A stretch of DNA of 64,000 nucleotides from Bacteroidota bacterium. GTDB lineage: Bacteria; Bacteroidota; Bacteroidia; AKYH767-A; 2013-40CM-41-45. The notes under the pieces were generated by a model. It made no database searches. It was given only the letters and a program-made list of their open reading frames with translations, and was not told the DNA's origin. Positions 25,418 through 37,762 of the stretch are shown here, piece after piece. The stretch lies in contig JADKJP010000004.1 in assembly GCA_016720935.1 (NCBI GenBank), positions 596,442-660,441 on the forward strand. Reading direction: 5' to 3'. Position 1 is the first letter of the stretch; every line of letters starts with the position of its first letter. Made by a program: the position numbers and the translations under genes.

Positions 25418-27763
25418 CTAGCGGATCGTTATCTTACCTGCATGCGATTCTCCGGTTACAGAATTCAAAAGACGGAAGAAATAAAGACCACTTGCAAGAT
25501 TTCCTTTGTTGAGGGTGTACTCCTCATTTGTTGTCGTTGTATTCAACACTGTTTTTCCGGAGATATCAGTCAATGTAATGATCATTCTTTCTGATTTATC
25601 ATTCCTAAAAATAAATCGTCCGGTTCTATCCATTGGATTCGGATAGAAAACAACAGCATTGTCAATATTGATTTTATCATCCAGTCCGACCGGAATCTGG
25701 TTCACCAACGTATTCCACGTGATGTTCGTCTCTATCGCCGGATTTTGATCAAAGTAAATGAAAGCCTGATTTTCAACACGTGTCGGATCAGGTAAGCCTG
25801 CCATCGGATGAATACGGTAACGAATATATCCATGGCTTCCGGGTTCATCCACATTACTATCCGGCAACAGAATATTATTGAAAAGGAATGTTACCGCGCG
25901 ATTGCTGTCGATTTGTGTTTCAACGCTATGGCTGCTCGCAATCATTTCAAATGTAGTCAGATCAAGAGACACGTCCATTGTATCGCGAATGAGAACGGTA
26001 AATGCGGTATCGTTTCCGGAATTCTGGAATCGGATGAGGTAATCCAGAGAATCACCCATCAAAGTATAATGCATCACATCATCAACTCCTTCAGGTGTTA
26101 CCGCTTTGTCATTCGGATCAAAGGAACAACGTACAATTGCACTGAATCTTGGACTGCTTTCAGAATATTGTATTGCAGAAGTACCATCTGTTACATCAAT
26201 ATGTGTATCATACCAGATTGAACTGCCAACACCAGGATTCTGCATGGTCACAGCAATCGAGCGACTTTCCATAGGTTGCAGATTACTGAATGTCCAGAAA
26301 GTAGTATCACCGTTCCAGGATGTCCTTGGTGGATTTACATAACCGAAAACAATATTCGGACTGTGAATCATATAAATAGTTCCCTGTGCAACAGCATTGC
26401 TTTGATTCACATAAGTGATGTAAGATGTAACGTATTGATTGCATCGCATAAATGCCGGACTGAAATAAATATGCGTGGTGTAATCCGGAAGCGCTGACCT
26501 CAGACCGAAATCCAGTCCTGTCATATTACCGGTATTGGTAAATGTATAGCTTGGCTGACTGGAAAGTACATAGGATCCAAGATACGGTGTCCATGCAACT
26601 GTATGAGAACCCAAATCTGATCCCAGAACATAATCCCCGTAGTAATCGGAAATTGCAAGGGTATTATTTGGTGTTAATAAAACCTTCTGCCCTGAAACAG
26701 GAGGCTCACCTGTATCAAACTGACCATTGTTATTTGAATCATAATAGATATGTCCGGTCAATAATGATGGTGCGGGGGTGACTATAAGAGCATTCGGTAA
26801 ATACCAATAACTTGAGTTAACGTACATGATCAATTCATAAGTTCCCACCGGCAAGCTCAAAGGAACGGTGTATAATAATTGAGCTCGGTTCGTATCCAGA
26901 ACAGTGAATGATTGTGTCGGAACAGAATAGGTATAATTGGTGGATTGATTTCGAATATAGGAATAACCAATATTCCCATACGGGTTTGCTCCGGTCAGGA
27001 ACAAGTCTCTCGAAACAACAATTGCATTGAGCAGTTCTCCCTGATAAGCTGTTCCAGGAGATAAACTTACTAAACCGTCAATTCCACCAAAATCGTATCC
27101 GGAGATATTGGCACTATTCATAGTGACAGTATATGAAGCGGAATCTGAACTTAACAAATAGCTGGTACCGCTTAAATTATTCCAGGTAACAGTATAGGTT
27201 CCATTCATCGCAGCCAAACTATAATTTCCGTTTGCATCTGTAGTTACAGAACTTCCACCCGGGCTCATGGTAACATATTCGCCCGGTATTCCAGGTTCTC
27301 CCGCATCATGTACTCCATTAAAATTAGTGTCATAATAAACCAAACCGGAAATGTATCCATCCGGCGGTGTTACCGTGAATGCTGCAGGTAAAGTATAGGT
27401 TTGAAGATTTGATCCCCAGAAAACGAGATCGGTTGTCACCAATTCCAAATCATAAGTACCGGTATCAGTTGTTCCCGGAATATTGAAAACGCAATCAGCA
27501 TTGTTTGCATCAATCACTGTGCATGCGTTGGTCCAGAAATTGGACATGTCCAGAATTGAAATCACACTTGTTCCATTTGTAAGCCGGATACTGTAAATGT
27601 TTCCACTAGGAGAAATGGATTGTTGAAACAAACCGTTAGAAGTAATAGTGGTTGTCAGATTTTGTTGGGTAACAAATCCTGAATTGGGAGACATCCCTGT
27701 TAACTGTGCTTTAGCAAAAATGCTGACGAGCAGAAAAAATACGAAGGTGTAGAGTCTTTTCAT
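25418..27763 (-). CDS. T9SS-secreted protein with SdrD-B-like modules and DUF7619-type domain (paralogue 2)
   Basis: About 781 residues from Met 27763 (MKRLYTFVFFLLVS), which gives a proper signal peptide ending at FAKAQ; the frame is open up to 27817. The domain order equals that of the 22909-25260 gene: LTGMSPNSG start, two SdrD-B-like modules (DTNFNGVHD, DSNNNGQFD), a CSFDPNDKAVTPEGVDD block and a type A tail at VVFYPNPMDRTG. The two genes arose by duplication. The C-terminal block is far more similar at the DNA level than the rest. Exported surface protein of unknown function. Confidence 0.87.
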   Translation of the reverse strand: MKRLYTFVFFLLVSIFAKAQLTGMSPNSGFVTQQNLTTTITSNGLFQQSISPSGNIYSIRLTNGTSVISILDMSNFWTNACTVIDANNADCVFNIPGTTDTGTYDLELVTTDLVFWGSNLQTYTLPAAFTVTPPDGYISGLVYYDTNFNGVHDAGEPGIPGEYVTMSPGGSSVTTDANGNYSLAAMNGTYTVTWNNLSGTSYLLSSDSASYTVTMNSANISGYDFGGIDGLVSLSPGTAYQGELLNAIVVSRDLFLTGANPYGNIGYSYIRNQSTNYTYSVPTQSFTVLDTNRAQLLYTVPLSLPVGTYELIMYVNSSYWYLPNALIVTPAPSLLTGHIYYDSNNNGQFDTGEPPVSGQKVLLTPNNTLAISDYYGDYVLGSDLGSHTVAWTPYLGSYVLSSQPSYTFTNTGNMTGLDFGLRSALPDYTTHIYFSPAFMRCNQYVTSYITYVNQSNAVAQGTIYMIHSPNIVFGYVNPPRTSWNGDTTFWTFSNLQPMESRSIAVTMQNPGVGSSIWYDTHIDVTDGTSAIQYSESSPRFSAIVRCSFDPNDKAVTPEGVDDVMHYTLMGDSLDYLIRFQNSGNDTAFTVLIRDTMDVSLDLTTFEMIASSHSVETQIDSNRAVTFLFNNILLPDSNVDEPGSHGYIRYRIHPMAGLPDPTRVENQAFIYFDQNPAIETNITWNTLVNQIPVGLDDKINIDNAVVFYPNPMDRTGRFIFRNDKSERMIITLTDISGKTVLNTTTTNEEYTLNKGNLASGLYFFRLLNSVTGESHAGKITIR

Positions 27764-27954
27764 ATTGAAGCGATTTAGAAAGAAAACAGCTGAAAGGTAG
27801 AAAAAGCATGGAATCACGGCATGAGTATATTGTTCAATGCCCCTGAAAAATTGGCGAACGAGGCTTGAATTATGAAAAATATCAAAAAACAGAATGAAAA
27901 CAAGGTTCTCCCCCTACTAAAAATTGGCGAAATTATACCCAATCACTACACCTC

Positions 27955-28010
27955 TTTATACTTTATACTTAATACTTTATACTTAATACCTTATACCATA
28001 TACCCACTTT
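27955..28010. repeat. Heptamer tandem repeat (TTTATAC/TTAATAC family)
   Basis: About seven 7-bp units (TTTATAC, TTAATAC, CTTATAC, CATATAC) lie just after the aldehyde dehydrogenase stop. They are the inverted form of the GGTATAA family at 3066-3117 and 13798-13826. Confidence 0.75.
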
Positions 28011-28025
28011 CACAAAGCAATTCCT

Positions 28026-29378
28026 CTACCGAACAAAAACCGTCTTAACATTCACAAACTCCATCATCCCCACTGTTGACAGCTCCCTCCCGAAACCACT
28101 TCGTTTCACTCCGCCAAAAGGAAGTGCAGGATCAGAGCGCACAAAATCGTTTACAAAAACATTTCCTGTTTCCAATTGAGGAATAATTTCCTTTGCTTTC
28201 CTAATATCACTAGTCCACAGTGAGGCTCCGAGTCCATACATGGAATCATTCGCGACACGAATCGCTTCCATTTCATCTTTAACCATAACAATTGACCATA
28301 CCGGGCCGAAAACTTCTTCCTGATATGCTCTGGTATTTTTTCCAACACCTGTGAGCACTATAGGCTGTACAAAATTTTCATGACCTTGCGGACCTTTCAT
28401 TCCATAATGTGCTGTTGCTCCTTCCTTAATCGAATCTTCAATCTGGCTTTTCACTTTATCCGCAAGATCTTTTCTTGCCATCGGACCAATATCAGTTGTT
28501 GAATCCATAGGATCGCCTACTTTCAATTGTTGAACTGCGGCGATTAACCTTGCGCTAAAATCATTAGCGACTTTCTCTGTGACAATAAATCGCTTTGCCG
28601 CATTGCATGCTTGTCCGCCATTGATACTCCTGGAACGAATCGCCGCATTCAAAGCAAGTTCAATATTCGCGTCGTCCAAAACGATAAACGGATCATTGCC
28701 CCCGAGTTCCATGACTGTTTTTTTCAAATGCTTCCCTGAAATTGCCGCCAGATAAGATCCTGTCGTATCACTTCCCGTGAAACTCAGTCCGGCAATCCGT
28801 GGATCAGCGATAAGTTCAGCTGCGCTTTCATTCGAAAGAAAATGATTGCTGAAAAGTCCGGCTGGAAATCCTGCAGACAAAAAAAGTGATTCAATTTTCT
28901 CGGCGCACTGCGGCACATTTGGAGCATGTTTCAACAAAATTCCATTACCTGCAAACAAAGCTGGCACGGCACAACGAAATACCTGCCAGAACGGAAAATT
29001 CCAGGGCATGATCAGAAAAATCAAACCCAGCGGTTCAAAAGAGATGTATGATTCTGATGCTTCTGTCTTTACAGATTCCTGCTTTAAAAATGCTTCAGCG
29101 TTTTCCCGATAATAATTTATTGCCGAAATGGACTTCTTTATTTCAAGTACTGATTCACTCAACGGTTTCCCCATTTCAGTAGTAATCAGTCTGGCAAGAT
29201 CCATCTTTTGATCTGACATACTCGCTCCTAATCGCTCGAAGCAGGCTGAACGTTCAGAAATTGATTTATTTTTCCAAATCCGAAATGCATTCCACGCAGT
29301 ATCAGTACCGGTAAATGATTCGAAAGAATAATTCTTTAATTCTTGTCCGGTGAATGGATTGCGGCTTTGATAGTTCAT
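28026..29378 (-). CDS. NAD(P)-dependent aldehyde dehydrogenase (succinate-semialdehyde dehydrogenase-like)
   Basis: About 450 residues from Met 29378 (MNYQSRNPFTGQE), the usual start of this family; the frame opens at 29417. General-base Glu is in VMELGGNDPF and the catalytic Cys in GGQACNAAKRF; FTGSDTTGSYL is the NAD(P)-binding loop and the C-terminal PFGGVKRSGFGRE is typical. GGQAC rather than GGQRC and the MNYQSRNP start point to the YneI/Sad succinate-semialdehyde dehydrogenase group, feeding succinate to the citric acid cycle. Substrate is inferred. Cytosolic, single gene, divergent from the phosphatase gene at 29564. Confidence 0.9.
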   Translation of the reverse strand: MNYQSRNPFTGQELKNYSFESFTGTDTAWNAFRIWKNKSISERSACFERLGASMSDQKMDLARLITTEMGKPLSESVLEIKKSISAINYYRENAEAFLKQESVKTEASESYISFEPLGLIFLIMPWNFPFWQVFRCAVPALFAGNGILLKHAPNVPQCAEKIESLFLSAGFPAGLFSNHFLSNESAAELIADPRIAGLSFTGSDTTGSYLAAISGKHLKKTVMELGGNDPFIVLDDANIELALNAAIRSRSINGGQACNAAKRFIVTEKVANDFSARLIAAVQQLKVGDPMDSTTDIGPMARKDLADKVKSQIEDSIKEGATAHYGMKGPQGHENFVQPIVLTGVGKNTRAYQEEVFGPVWSIVMVKDEMEAIRVANDSMYGLGASLWTSDIRKAKEIIPQLETGNVFVNDFVRSDPALPFGGVKRSGFGRELSTVGMMEFVNVKTVFVR

Positions 29379-29563
29379 GAATGCGCTAAAATTACATCCA
29401 TCCCAAGAATTTGCCAAACTAAAAACACAAAATAATAGCTATCCATAGGGATAAAACATTAGTAATATTCCTTACGATGATGTATTTTCCGTACCAGAAT
29501 CAAGCTATGCTGCCCATCAAAGCATTACCCCCGCCAAACAAATTAAATTCACAGGTATTCAAT

Positions 29564-31751
29564 ATGCGTTCTATTTTCTTAAAAGCAATACCTCTTTTAA
29601 TTTTTATTTTTTTTCTGAATAATTTTTCATCTGCAGCTGCTGCTTTAGACTCTCTTACCTGGAAAAAATTAGAGAAAGAACAAAGTATCGAAAAGTGGTT
29701 GTACATAAAAAAAGGCGACTCTCTGCAATGGGCATTACCTTCGTATGATGAATCACACTGGGACAATCTTTTCACTGATTCCGCAAAAACCGCTGCCGAT
29801 TCCGTTTACGAAGACTATTTCGGCGCAGTTTGGTTACGAACACATATATGGGTGGACTCCAGTCTCACGAATAAACTACTTGCTCTGAACACAAGTTTGT
29901 TAGGTGCCTGTGAAGTTTACCTCGACGGAAAACTAATTCAGTCCATTGGCACATTGGGTATTAATGGAAAAGAAGAAAAATCCGGCTTTACGGTAAAGCC
30001 AAACCCATATCCGTTTTATTTTGACCGCCCGGGAGAACATCTGCTTGCATACAGGATCACAAATTTTTCAGAAAAACAACCGGCATATTATGTCAATTTC
30101 AGTTCGCAGGTAGATGTTGTTACAATCAATTCAGAAATATCAAGATTATCAGATGAACTCCATGACCTGACTGATTTTTCAAACGAATCTAAAATTCTGG
30201 TATTCTCAGGAATATTTATAACGCTTACACTCTTTCATTTTGTCCTGTTTCTATACTACAGAAAAAATAAAACGAATCTCTTTTACAGTCTCTTTACCTT
30301 ATTTCTTACCATCATATTCTTTGGTGCATACCAAATCATGAGTGGAACTGATTTGCAAACTACACAGGAAATTATGGTTCTTGAAATGGCAGCAATATAC
30401 CTGGCCCCTTTGTTTTTCCTCGCGCTACTCTACCAGGTATTTTACAAACGCTTATTGGCAATTTTCTGGATTCTTGCCGGCATGCTCGTTTCCGCCGGAT
30501 ACCTGATTTTTATGACTGATTTTAAAAAACTGGGCGGCTTCTTTGCTGTAGGATTCATATTCACCGGAATGATTGAAACCATTCGTGTCTACTTACGTGC
30601 CTGGTTAAAGAAAAAAGACGGAGCAGGAATTTTTCTTTTGGGAATATTATTACCTCCTGTTGGCACGCTCATACTCTGGATCATTAGTGGCCTGATTGGA
30701 AAACTAGGATATAGCAATTGGGAAGAAAATTTATCAGCTCTCCTTGGTCAATTCTTTGGCTACTCATTATTGCTCAGTGTTTCAATCTCAATGACTATTT
30801 ATCTTGCCAGGGATTTTGCAAGGATGAATAAAAACTTCAGCAGCAACTTCGTGAAATAAAACAGCTTTTTGAAAAAACAATTGTACAGGAATCCGAACGC
30901 AAACGAATTCTGGAAAATCAGAATATTGAACTGGAGCAAAAAGTCACGGAACGCACCACGGAAGTAATGCATCAGAAAGCGGAAATCGAAATTAAAAACA
31001 GGGACATCCTCGACAACCTGAATTACGCCCGACGTATCCAGTCCGCCATCCTTCCGGACATCAAATTGATTTACGAGACACTGAAAGACTCATTTATCTT
31101 TTACAGACCAAAAGATATTGTAAGTGGTGATTTCTATACGTTCTCACAAAAGAAAACCGCGTCATCATTTCTTCCGCCGACTGTACAGGTCATGGAGTAA
31201 CCGGTGCTTTTATGAGTATGATCGGCAGTTCGCATCTGAATCAGATAATAAATGAAAGAGGAATTCTTCGTCCGTCCGAAATTCTGAACCATCTCAATAC
31301 AGGTATTACAGAAGCATTGAAGCAAACGGACAAAGAAGTGAACGATGGAATGGACATTGCGCTATGCAGTCTTGATTTGCAAAATCTGAGGTTGGAATAT
31401 GCGGGCGCTAACCGGCCGCTTTGGTTGTTCAGGAATAGTGAATGGATAGAAATTAAACCCGACAAATTACCGATTAGCGGATTTCGTGTCAATCGTGAAG
31501 CAGTGTTCACCAATCATGAAATTGAGCTCCGGCAAGGCGACACAATTTATTTGTTTACGGATGGATTCGCGGATCAATTCGGTGGTCCTGATGGAAAAAA
31601 GATTCTCTCCAAACGTTTCCGCGAAATCCTGCTGTCGATGCAAACCATTTCGATGCAGGATCAAAAAAAGAAACTGGAATCATTTTTTGATGAATGGAAG
31701 AAAAACACGGAACAGGTGGATGATGTTCTGGTGATCGGAATTCGGATATAG
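29564..31751 (+). CDS. 7TM sensor-SpoIIE (PP2C-type) phosphatase, copy 1, two frameshifts
   Basis: The reconstructed product has about 730 residues. It has a signal peptide from Met 29564 (MRSIFLKAIPLL), an extracytoplasmic galactose-binding-like beta domain, seven transmembrane helices (about residues 200-415), a coiled coil, then a SpoIIE domain with YARRIQSAILP, DIVSGDF and DCTGHGVTGAFMSMIG. The frame is broken at the A5 run 30830-30834 and again near 31148-31156. One added base at each restores a frame parallel to the next gene. Likely function: a membrane receptor that dephosphorylates an anti-sigma-factor antagonist in response to an outside ligand. Assembly error is more likely than decay. 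Segments: to 30859, 30860 to about 31150, and on to 31751. Confidence 0.82.
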
Positions 31752-31817
31752 CGCCTCATTTCAGATAAAATTATTTTTTAGCAATAGAAACAATACAATC
31801 AGACCTTCCGGATAAGT

Positions 31818-33970
31818 ATGAAATTTTACAAAATTATTCTGCTTACGTTTCTTTTTTTATACAGTGGGCAAATTTGCTTTGCCGGCACAAGCGTTGATAC
31901 TTTAAAATCCGCCACCTACAAAAAATCAAGAAACCATTTTGTTTACAGGGGGTGGAAGTACATGGCCGGTGATGATATTTCACGTGCTCAGCCCGGCTAC
32001 AACGACTCTTTATGGCAAGTGATGCCATTGAGTCCATTGTCATTCATGGAAACCGGTTTGCCTCTTAACGATTTCAAAGGAATAGCATGGTTTCGATTTC
32101 ACGTGTATATCGATAGTTCACTCTCCAAAGACACTTTATCAATATACATGGAATCTTACGGTGGAACCGAAGTGTATCTTGACGGAGTAAGGGTTGCAGA
32201 TTATGGAAAAGTCGGAACCGATGCCTCAACCGAAGTTTGCGGATATTCCTTCGAACCCAAACTCGTGATTCTTCCGGTTTTAAAACCGGGTAATCATGTT
32301 TTTGCGCTTCGTTATTCCAATTTTAAGGGTGCGAGTAAACATTTGCTTAAAAAATTACACCGCCCGATTTTTATTTGTGTTGACCAAATACAATCGGGAA
32401 CGAGAATACACCGACCTCTATTGGGATCAGACACCCAATATTCTGTTTACAGGAATATTTATTGCCTTTAGCGCTTTACATTTACTGTTGTTCTTCTATT
32501 ACAAACGAGAACGCGCGAATTTCTATTATGGACTATTCGCTTTTGGCTTTGCTTCCATTTTCTTTATCAATTATATTGAAGGTTCCGGGACCAACATCCG
32601 GATGACAAATATTCTCGAAGCGGTTTCAACGGGCATCATCATTCCATTTTGCTCGCTGACCATGATCAGGCTTCTCTCTCAGATTTTCAATAAAAAATCC
32701 GCCCTCGCATTTTACAGCATCCTTGTTCTCACGTTGCTATACAACCCGTTGAATTGGTTTGATTTGTTTATCAACAAAGAACTCTTTGTCATTATCCTGA
32801 TTATTTCGCTCGCTGAAATACTTCGCCTCATTATCCTTGCAATGGTAGAAAAAAAGGAAGGCTCGAGAATTTTCGGACTGGGACTCCTGTTTTTCCCCAC
32901 CTGCCTGATAATTACAATCGTGGTAATTGGCATTTTACAGAACCTGAACAATCACTCCTGGCAAACAAAGTTCATGGATTCATTGTTGAGTTTTATGGTC
33001 TATGGTTCCATCCTGGGTATTTCATTTGCAATGACAGTTTATCTCGCACGTGATTTTTCAAAAATCAATAAAAAACTTGGCGCACAGTTAAAAGAGATAA
33101 AAGCATTGTTCAACAAAACTGTAGAACAGGAAACCGAGAAAAAGAAAATCCTGGAAGAGCAAAAATCCGAACTTGAGGAGCAGGTGAAAATCCGTACTTC
33201 AGAACTGGAACAAAAAAACCGTGACATCCTTGATAATCTTCATTACGCCCGGAGAATACAATCCGCTATCCTTCCTGAGACTTCACAAATTTACCAGGCA
33301 CTGAAAGATTCATTTGTGCTTTATCTCCCAAAAGATATTGTCAGCGGAGATTTTTACTTTTTCCCAGCGTGAAGGAAAGGTAATTTTTTCCGCCGCGGAT
33401 TGTACCGGACACGGAGTAACCGGCGCATTCATGAGCATGATTGGAAGTTCACAACTGAACCAGATCATCAACGAACGAGGAATTACTCAGCCTGCAAAAA
33501 TCCTGAATCAATTGAATACGGGAATCGTTGAAGCTTTGAAACAAAATCCGGATGAAATCAACGACGGAATGGACATTGCCCTCTGTACAATTGATTTGGC
33601 AGAAAATAAATTGCAGTTCGCCGGGGCAAACCGTCCGCTCTGGATTATCCGCGACGGCGAATGGAAAGAAATCAAGGCCGACAAAATGGCCATTGGCGGT
33701 TTTCGACTCAAAGCTGAAATGACTTTCTCCAATCACGAAATTCATTTACACAAAGGTGATCTCATCTACTTTTTCTCTGATGGATATGCGGATCAGTTTG
33801 GCGGAGAAGATGGACGTAAAATGTTATCCAAACGTTTTCGCGATAAACTGATTTCCATGCAAAACCTGAGCATGCGTGAACAGGAAAAAGAACTGTTGAC
33901 CTATTTCAACAACTGGAAAGGCCACTATGACCAGGTTGATGATGTTCTGGTTATAGGCATCAGAATTTAA
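31818..33970 (+). CDS. 7TM sensor-SpoIIE (PP2C-type) phosphatase, copy 2, two frameshifts
   Basis: A tandem paralogue of the preceding gene, 66 bp downstream on the same strand and with the same order of parts. The signal peptide (MKFYKIILLTFLFLYSG) is followed by a beta-sandwich sensor domain (DDISRAQPGYNDSLW), seven TM helices starting NILFTGIFIAF, a coiled coil and a SpoIIE phosphatase ending VDDVLVIGIRI. The frame shifts at the A6 run 32349-32354 (one base too many) and at the T5 run 33358-33362 (probably two bases short). After correction about 715 residues result. The sensor halves differ much more than the phosphatase halves, so the two probably sense different signals but act on the same or a related partner. 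Confidence 0.83.
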
Positions 33971-33989
33971 TTTTGAATTATTAGAAAAT

Positions 33990-34028
33990 AAAAAAAGCCA
34001 TCGCCCAAAAAGACGATGGCTTTTTTTA
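33990..34028. terminator. Bidirectional rho-independent terminator
   Basis: The stem GCCATCG / CGATGGC is flanked by an A run on the left and a T run on the right. It separates the convergent phosphatase gene (stop 33970) and the M4 peptidase gene (stop 34044). Confidence 0.92.
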
Positions 34029-34043
34029 TTTCAGATGATGAAA

Positions 34044-37000
34044 TTATTGTTTGATGATCCTTGTCTGGAAAGATTGTTCCGTGTTTTTCAAAACCAGAGT
34101 GTAGCTTCCCGGAGCAATTCCGGATACATTGATTGAGTAATCACTGTTTTGCATTACGTTCTCAAATGATTTTTCTTCCACAACCTGACCAAGCATATCC
34201 GTAAGCAGAATGGTCCAGTTCTTTCCCGCTGAAGATTTGTTAAACCTGATTTTCATCAAATCCTGAACAGGGTTCGGATAAATTTCAACCTGGTGATCGA
34301 TCGAAATGTCGGCGATGCCAACAGAAGTTATCGTAATCGATTGACAAATTGTATCAGTACAACCATTGCTTCCGGTTGCTGTGAGACAAACAGTATATGT
34401 TCCCAGATTTGAATAGGTGTGCGTTGGATTCTGTGATGTTGAACTGGTCAGATCACCGAAGGTCCAAAAATAAGTTTGACCATTCGTGGATGTATTTGTG
34501 AAATCAACAACATTCGCATTGATCACTTCCGTGTAGGCTGCCTGTGGTAAAGGAAGAACATCCGCCTGAACAGGAACTCGGGCACTCTGACAAGGATACT
34601 CCTGAAGTTCCCAGTCATAGAAGTAATAATAATAACCAGGAGTACCAGCATTTGTTCCGGTAATTGAAACAATTCCGGAAAGTGTATAAGGAACACGGCT
34701 CCGCCATTATTGCGGTACAAGCCTGTACTTCCGGCACAACCCAATTCAAGATTTGTTCCAACAGGAATATCAAAATTCAGATTCACACGACTTTCACCAT
34801 CCGGAATATTGACCGTGATGGACTGAATAGTAGTATTGTTCTGAATTAATGTGATGGTACGATTGCCGGCTCCTGTCGCGTAGACTTTTACAGATTTTAA
34901 AATCACAGGTGTGTAACAATCAAATACCAGATCATGATAATTTGTATTTGTAAACGGACCACCACCGGAGAATGTATTGTCAACCGGTCCCGCATGTTGT
35001 GCTGCAGGATAAATATCATCCTCCACATAATATGTTGTCGGGAATGCAAGTGGAGGAGTATTAAATGTTGAACCGGTTCCGAGAGCGGCACCTCCGCTGG
35101 AAGCAGCATACCAGGTCAGAACACCACTGCCGGTAGCGGTCAATGCCGCTGAACTTCCGAGACATGCTGATCCGTCTGTAGCGACAGGAGCGACAGGCAA
35201 ACTGATGGTGATGTAATTGTTCATCGTGAGTGTATCGCTGCCATTGGCATTTGTCACAATCAGGACAACAGTATAAACACCGGATGCTGAATAAGTATGA
35301 GATGGACTTTGAAGGGTAGATGTACCGCCATCACCAAAATCCCATGACCATGTTGTAGGACCATTGGTACTACGATCACTGAACACAATATTTCCTGAAC
35401 AGGATGTGGTATTGTTAGCATTGAAATTCGCAACAGGAGGAACATTTGACAAAGAACACTGCCAGCTCAGCGCAAAGCCCGGACGTGTAAGTCCACCATC
35501 TGTTGTTTGACGAATCGTAATGGAACCGGTAGTGGAAGCAATTGTTCCTCCGTTGGGCAGAGCGGTTCCATCATAAGTTCCAATCAAAGTGGAAGCGGTT
35601 GTTGGTCCATCGTAGACATAGAGGTAATCAAAACCGGATTCAAAATCAAATGAACTAAATGTAAGTGTAACGATAGATGCGCCAACCGGAGCGATAGTGA
35701 TTGTCGCGTCAGTATTGTCGGCATAATCACCTGATGGACCACCGCTATCGTAGAGTTGTCCGGCACAAGCTGTTTGCATTGTTCCCGAACCGGTAGAAGG
35801 AAGAGAAACAATACAAGGATTGAGACTGTCAATGTTTACAAACTGCGTTTTCAAAACTGTATCAATTCCGCAAGAACCACCATCAGCAATCAGGCTTACA
35901 TTGTATGTTCCGTAGGAAGAATACATATGTGTAGGATTTACAAGGCTGCTTGTTCCGCCATCACCGAAATCCCAGGTAAAGGTTCCGGCGTTAGAACTTT
36001 GGTTGGAGAATGTAACAGAAGCCGGAGCGGAACAAAAAACAGTAACCGGCGCAAGGAAGTCACTGGTCACTCCGGGTGTAAATGCATTCCCCACTCCTAC
36101 CGCATGCCATGCATTCGCGGTTTGTACAACTTCATTTGTACAGGGACCATACAAATCAATCGCGGCCTGAATGGAATAAGAGCGAGCGTCAGCATACTGA
36201 GAAGTTGGAACAAGATAAACTGTATTCATGCGGAAACAGATCGCTGCGGCGGCATCAATTCCTAAACCGCTTACTGTGTATGCATCACCATTGTCATTGG
36301 TACCGGTACCACCTTCTGTAAGAAGATAGAACCAGTGGTTCATTACACCGCTGTTGGAGTGAACACCACCGTTATCCGCGGCTCCTGTAGCCCAGTTATT
36401 TCCCTGGTAAGTATCCGGATCGCCATAAGCGTTTGGATTGGACATTGAACGGAAAGGAGAAGAAGAAATTTCATCGCCAATTAACCAGTTGATGGATGCA
36501 GCGGGTTTTCCATAGTGGCGAATAGAATTTCCCATACAATCGCTGAACGATTCATTCATCGCACCTGATTCATAAGAATAATTGAGTCCGGATGTAAATT
36601 CTGTCAGTCCATGAGAAATTTCATGTCCTGTTACATCAAGCGCTGTAAAGGGAGTATAATTTCCTCCATCGCCATCGCCATAAGTCATTTCAGTTCCATC
36701 CCAAAAAGCGTTGGCGAAATTTACATCGTAATGCACATAACTTAAAAGACGGAAACCATTTCCATCAATACTATTACGGCTGAATTTTACATTATAAAAA
36801 TCATACGTTTTCTCAGCACCCCAATGCGCGTCACTGGCATATTCATCCATTTGCGCGTTTACGTTATTCCAGTAATTATCTGTATCCAGAAAATCGGTGT
36901 TGGTGTAATTGGTAGTTTGCTGGAGGTTATAGGTTTCAATTCCATTTCCACGACCCGTTTCACGTAACCTGTAGGTTGTTGCATTTACACTATCAGCAGT

Positions 37001-37762
37001 CATTTCACGAATTCCGCTGTAAACTGTCACCGCGGTAGCGATTTTATCTGTGTAGTGAATACGGTCTTTTGTATAAATCACTGCACCATTGGCAGCATTC
37101 ACGAAAATGTATTCACGACGCAAAGGTTTTTCAGCGTACACATCAAAACGATACGCGAGTATATAATTCGCATCTTTAGGTTCTCCGTTCACAGGAGCCA
37201 ATACAAGTTCTCCCTTCGGATACCATGTTGCAGAGGGGTCACCGGTTTGCTTTTTCAGCAAAGCTTCCATTTGCGGCAGCTGCCAGCGATAAACATCAGC
37301 ATGCACATAATCCAAAGCTGCATTGAGTGCTTCAGTTGCGGCAATGCCAGGTGTGGATGCCGACTGAACACGATTGAACACAGTTCCATTCACAGAAACC
37401 ATGCGATCATTTTTTACATGCACCAGGAACATCGTACCTTCCAGTTCGAGGCCTTTGTAGGTTTGTCTGTAACGGTAGTGCGTCATCCCGAGAAGATCTT
37501 TCTCAGCATTCAGTAACTTAAACCCGTAATCTGAAGACAACTTGAGCGCGTTGTGAGCCCAGTTTTCAAAAGATGAAAAAGGCAATTGCGCCTCGGCCCG
37601 AAACTGGATAAATTCCGGAATTTCATTTTTGGTGCCGATAATAATTTTCTCAGCGCCTTTAATTTTTTGCTGTGCTTCATGGCCTGTAATTTCACGGGCG
37701 GAAAGATTGGTCGTGACCAAGGTCAGGACAAGCAACGTCAAGTACTTGTTGATGAATTTCAT
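34044..37762 (-). CDS. T9SS-secreted M4 (thermolysin-like) metallopeptidase with CUB and PKD domains, one frameshift
   Basis: About 1,238 residues after correction. Order: signal peptide, FTP/PepSY-type propeptide (to about 245), M4 catalytic domain with HEISH at about 380-384, the Glu-bearing NESFSDCMGN segment and the active-site His in GGVHSNSGVMN, a PKD domain, a CUB-like domain (about 640-735, CAGQLYDSGGPSG), a second PKD domain, a C-terminal jelly-roll-like region, a further PKD domain and a T9SS type A tail. One base is missing near 34688-34692. With it restored, VFLYTLSGIVSITG continues into the short frame at 34044-34526. The secreted zinc protease presumably digests extracellular protein. 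Confidence 0.88.

Noticed and set aside
29564..33970. Programmed ribosomal frameshifting in the phosphatase genes
   Set aside because: The breaks fall at different places in the two copies and no slippery-site plus structure is seen; homopolymer miscalls explain them more simply.
33314..33970. Separate free-standing SpoIIE phosphatase gene
   Set aside because: It is the 3' part of the copy 2 receptor gene; the join at 33358-33362 restores the DIVSGDFY to SADCTGHG motif order.
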